Assembly (NCBI GenBank): GCA_001632425.1
Contig: KV425614.1
Location: 48,709-112,708, forward strand
Direction: 5' to 3'
Origin: Neolentinus lepideus HHB14362 ss-1
Taxonomy: Eukaryota; Basidiomycota; Agaricomycetes; Gloeophyllales; Gloeophyllaceae
Length of the DNA stretch: 64,000 bases
The notes beneath the pieces are model-generated. The model made no database searches, was not told the origin of the DNA, and was given only the letters and a program-made list of their open reading frames with translations. Both the position numbers and the translations under genes were made by a program. Of this stretch, positions 61,761 to 64,000 are shown piece after piece; the stretch's first letter is position 1, and every line of letters begins with the position of its first letter.

Positions 61761-62120
61761 TGTTACAGTTAGGCTCGTAACCACCCTCTCGTAGAGCGAT
61801 TGGGGCAAAATCGCTCTAGAGAGGCTGGCGGATTTGGCGTGGGAATTCGGTTCACCCGGACTAACTTTATTTCAGCCCGCCAGACTCGTATATTTTGACA
61901 GCTGAGTTGATCTGAGTTGATCTGAGCTGATCTGAGTCTGGCGGAGTTCCAGGATCGAGATCTAGTAACAAATGATTTGTAGTCAATACGTAGTCAATAC
62001 AGACCGCGCGCTTGTGTACGCGCGGACTTAGCAAATCGCACGCATGCTCGTGGTCGTACTCGCGCTCTCCACTTGTCCGTGCTGCTACATCTCTGCTGTG
62101 CTCCTCGGAGGCCTCCTCAA

Positions 62121-62930
62121 ATGTCAGATTCGCATACAAGCCCTTCAGACCGTCAACAACTACAGTACAATGCCAGAGCACGGCACAGTCAATACCCTAT
62201 ACCTGCCCCGCCAACCCCGCATTATGCTCCGCAACTATCGTCGTCTCTTGCTGCTTATACAAGACCTCCACACCTCCAGCAACTCCTCTACTATCTGACT
62301 ACACCATCTATATACCCCTACCTTGTATATCACAATAATCTATACAATCCATACACTCCGAGCTATATTCAGTTCCGTGCCCCAGAGAACTCTCGACTAC
62401 AGCCGTTGCACTTGCCGCTCTCAGAAATCACACCTCAGGTTTCATCTTCAGTATCTAGAGATCCCTTCTTGGTGTCTGGAGCTGAGGTGCCGTCGAGTAG
62501 GACCCAGGCAGCTCATCGTCACAAGGATAGTGAGTCCGAGACTGCTTCATCTGAGTTGCAGGGCGGTGTTTTACCATGCCGTGATGACTATTATCTAGTT
62601 TATAAAGTTCTTCCGTTATTTACAGCCTACAATAGAATGATTCATCGAGCGAGCATCAGGCGTGATGTGCAACAGGCGCGGCAGCGCATTTCTATTCGAA
62701 CTACAAAATTTTCTAATGGACTACAAACGGTTCTTACTCGACTACAAAACGACTGGAGTCTAACGACTTATGTCAGCGGCACATCGCCGGCAATGCTCGG
62801 AAATACCTCGGACGAGGAGATAGTCCGGGTGAACCGAGTTCCCACGCCAAATCTGCCAGCCTCTCTAGAGCGATTTTGCCCCAATCGCTCTACACTGCTG
62901 TTCGATCAGACTCTGGAATCCAGATGGTAG
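62121..62930 (+). CDS. Unknown ORF carried by the Mutator-like element
   Basis: The frame is open from at least 62073; the Met at 62121 (MSDSHTSPSDRQQLQYNARA) is a plausible start, giving 269 residues. The first 90 residues are rich in Pro, Tyr, Gln and Ser (YPIPAPPTPHYAPQLSSSL; YLTTPSIYPYLVYHNNLYNP). The middle has ASSELQGGVLPCRDDYYLVY and the helical MIHRASIRRDVQQARQRISI. About the last 37 codons lie in repeat DNA: VRVNRVPTPNLPASLERFCP in the right TIR, then the nested element supplies LLFDQTLESRW and the stop. I do not recognise a family; it could be a captured host gene fragment or an element-encoded protein. Confidence 0.45.
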   Translation: MSDSHTSPSDRQQLQYNARARHSQYPIPAPPTPHYAPQLSSSLAAYTRPPHLQQLLYYLTTPSIYPYLVYHNNLYNPYTPSYIQFRAPENSRLQPLHLPLSEITPQVSSSVSRDPFLVSGAEVPSSRTQAAHRHKDSESETASSELQGGVLPCRDDYYLVYKVLPLFTAYNRMIHRASIRRDVQQARQRISIRTTKFSNGLQTVLTRLQNDWSLTTYVSGTSPAMLGNTSDEEIVRVNRVPTPNLPASLERFCPNRSTLLFDQTLESRW

Positions 62931-63866
62931 ACGCCTCCAGATGGCCACTGACCGGTTCACGCTTGGTTACCACTTGTGATATCCTCACTTCCCACAAAAT
63001 ATGCAGGCCATTGGTAGCCAACAGTAGCACAGCTTAACTTTAAATGCTATATAGTTGGGCCAGTGTGCACCATTGGAATCCAAGCTGTCACATGTCAGCC
63101 GTCGGCCGGGCCTGTCAGACTATGCTGACTGATGTGACCGTGCTTGTGATGACTTGTTTGGCCGGCCTGAGCAGTGAGACTTGCGCATTTTTTTCGTGTC
63201 GTCCCGCATCGTCACCTTGGTCACTTTCTCCAATAACCGTGCTCACAGATGGACTCTCCTGGTCCCAACCACTGTGCAGAGGTACAGCCCATATTCATAC
63301 AGCCCTAGGTCTGCACCGGGGAGGTCTGGGCTGACTGACAGCCAAGGGTTTGACGGTAAGGTTTGATAAGTGTCAATAGTCAATGGTATGCTGACAATAC
63401 CCTTTTTGTTCGCCATCTCGTGGTAACTGGTAACCGCGCCTGTGTTACAACCTCAAGTAAATGCTGTCAGCAGTGCAATTGCCACTCAATTGTTGCATTT
63501 GGGTGGAGAGGGCTCGGATGTATCGGATGTCATGAATGAGGAGGTCGACATCAGTGCTATGAACCTGGCAGCGATGGCGGGTGCTTAGAATAGTGAATAC
63601 AGAAGAATGATTATTTAATGATATTATTACGATCTATAGAACTGCAGCATGCAGCGAGGGAGAGGAGCAGGCAAATAATATAATATACAGGAGTACTAAA
63701 ATGAGATGTTGGCACGCGGATCTGACTCAAGTCCGATGTTTGGTTTCCACAGGTCCGACGAGAGCTGACGGCTGCCTGCAATTTTTGTGGGAAGTCTTTG
63801 GTTGAACAGTTGGCTGCCGGAGCTGGACATTCCACCTGGATTCCAGAGTCTGATCGAACAGCAGTG
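62893..63866. mobile_element. TA-flanked element with 35-bp TIRs nested in the Mutator-like TIR
   Basis: The left end CACTGCTGTTCGATCAGACT then CTGGAATCCAGATGG (62893-62927) matches the reverse complement of 63832-63866 with one difference. TA dinucleotides flank it (62891-62892 and 63867-63868). The intact left TIR of the host element shows what the site looked like before insertion: CGCTCTA directly followed by a GAGAGGGTGG block. TA duplication indicates the Tc1/mariner superfamily. The 974-bp interior has no transposase-like frame, so it is non-autonomous. Confidence 0.8.
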
Positions 63867-64000
63867 TATGAGAGGGTGGTTACGAGCCTATGTTACAGTG
63901 ACCATTAAGGGATTTCCGATGCTGCGTCATGATGATGTCATTGCTGGATCATGTGGTAGTCACGTCACGGAAGCATGCAACATGTATGGGGAAATCATCC

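Larger units (their letters stand above)
61770..63890. mobile_element. Mutator-like element with 94-bp TIRs and 9-bp target duplication
   Basis: The left TIR 61770-61863 begins TAGGCTCGTAACCACCCTCT and continues through GAGCGATTGGGGCAAAATCG and GAATTCGGTTCACCCGGACTA. The right TIR is its inverted copy, split into 62821-62892 and 63868-63890 by a nested element. The 9-bp duplication TGTTACAGT flanks the whole (61761-61769 and 63891-63899). A 9-bp duplication with long TIRs is characteristic of the Mutator superfamily. Without the nested insertion it would be about 1.15 kb. The interior carries one long ORF and, near 61871-61934, a hairpin-forming pair GCCAGACTC/GAGTCTGGC around four GATCTGAG units. 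No transposase motif is seen. Confidence 0.8.

Noticed and set aside
61871..61934. Four GATCTGAG units taken at first for a minisatellite
   Set aside because: Too short to call an array; they are described as part of the hairpin inside the Mutator-like element.

Overview
The window looks like nuclear DNA of an agaricomycete (basidiomycete) fungus. Genes lie on both strands and are cut by many short GT-AG introns of about 50-130 bp. The recognisable proteins include typical basidiomycete families: a DUF6533 seven-helix membrane protein, an NB-ARC/TPR NLR, a TKL-like kinase with an HGDL catalytic loop, and a WrbA-like quinone reductase beginning MCFPS. There is one nuclear tRNA-Gly(GCC), several transposon families and one assembly gap (10165-10469). 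No bacterial operons or CRISPR arrays were seen. All calls come from reading the sequence; no database search was run.

Layout. 1-954: N-terminus of an adenylate-forming (ANL) enzyme that runs off the left edge. 2.3-3.1 kb: a perfect-looking hairpin and a TA-flanked MITE. 4.3-5.3 kb: flavodoxin-fold quinone reductase (5 exons). 7.7-9.8 kb: COP9 signalosome subunit 3 (10 exons). 10.0-22.7 kb: a transposon and pseudogene island. It holds a long-TIR element with a solo LTR inside it; an NLR pseudogene split by a second long-TIR element with a 13-bp palindromic target duplication, itself carrying a second copy of the same LTR; and a BRAP2/Etp1 pseudogene carrying a young 882-bp Copia-derived element with two 186-bp LTRs that I read as identical. 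23.1-25.2 kb: glucose-6-phosphate isomerase (8 exons). 26.9 kb: tRNA-Gly. 30.3-31.6 kb: F-box-like protein. 35.5-44.1 kb: three Ser/Pro-rich proteins of unknown function. 46.5-47.6 kb: basic nuclear-type protein. 48.6-50.7 kb: DUF2264 protein. 50.8-54.5 kb: a kinase pseudogene and a kinase relic. 58.3-60.1 kb: DUF6533 protein. 61.8-63.9 kb: a Mutator-like element with 9-bp target duplications, its own ORF and a nested TA-flanked element.

The intact housekeeping genes (CSN3, PGI, quinone reductase, DUF2264) have clean frames and introns. The 10-22.7 kb block has stops, frameshifts and, around the NLR, very few CpG dinucleotides, consistent with methylation-driven C-to-T decay. I found no functional gene cluster. 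The most novel material is the transposon set, in particular the element at the right edge whose ORF reads through its own terminal inverted repeat.
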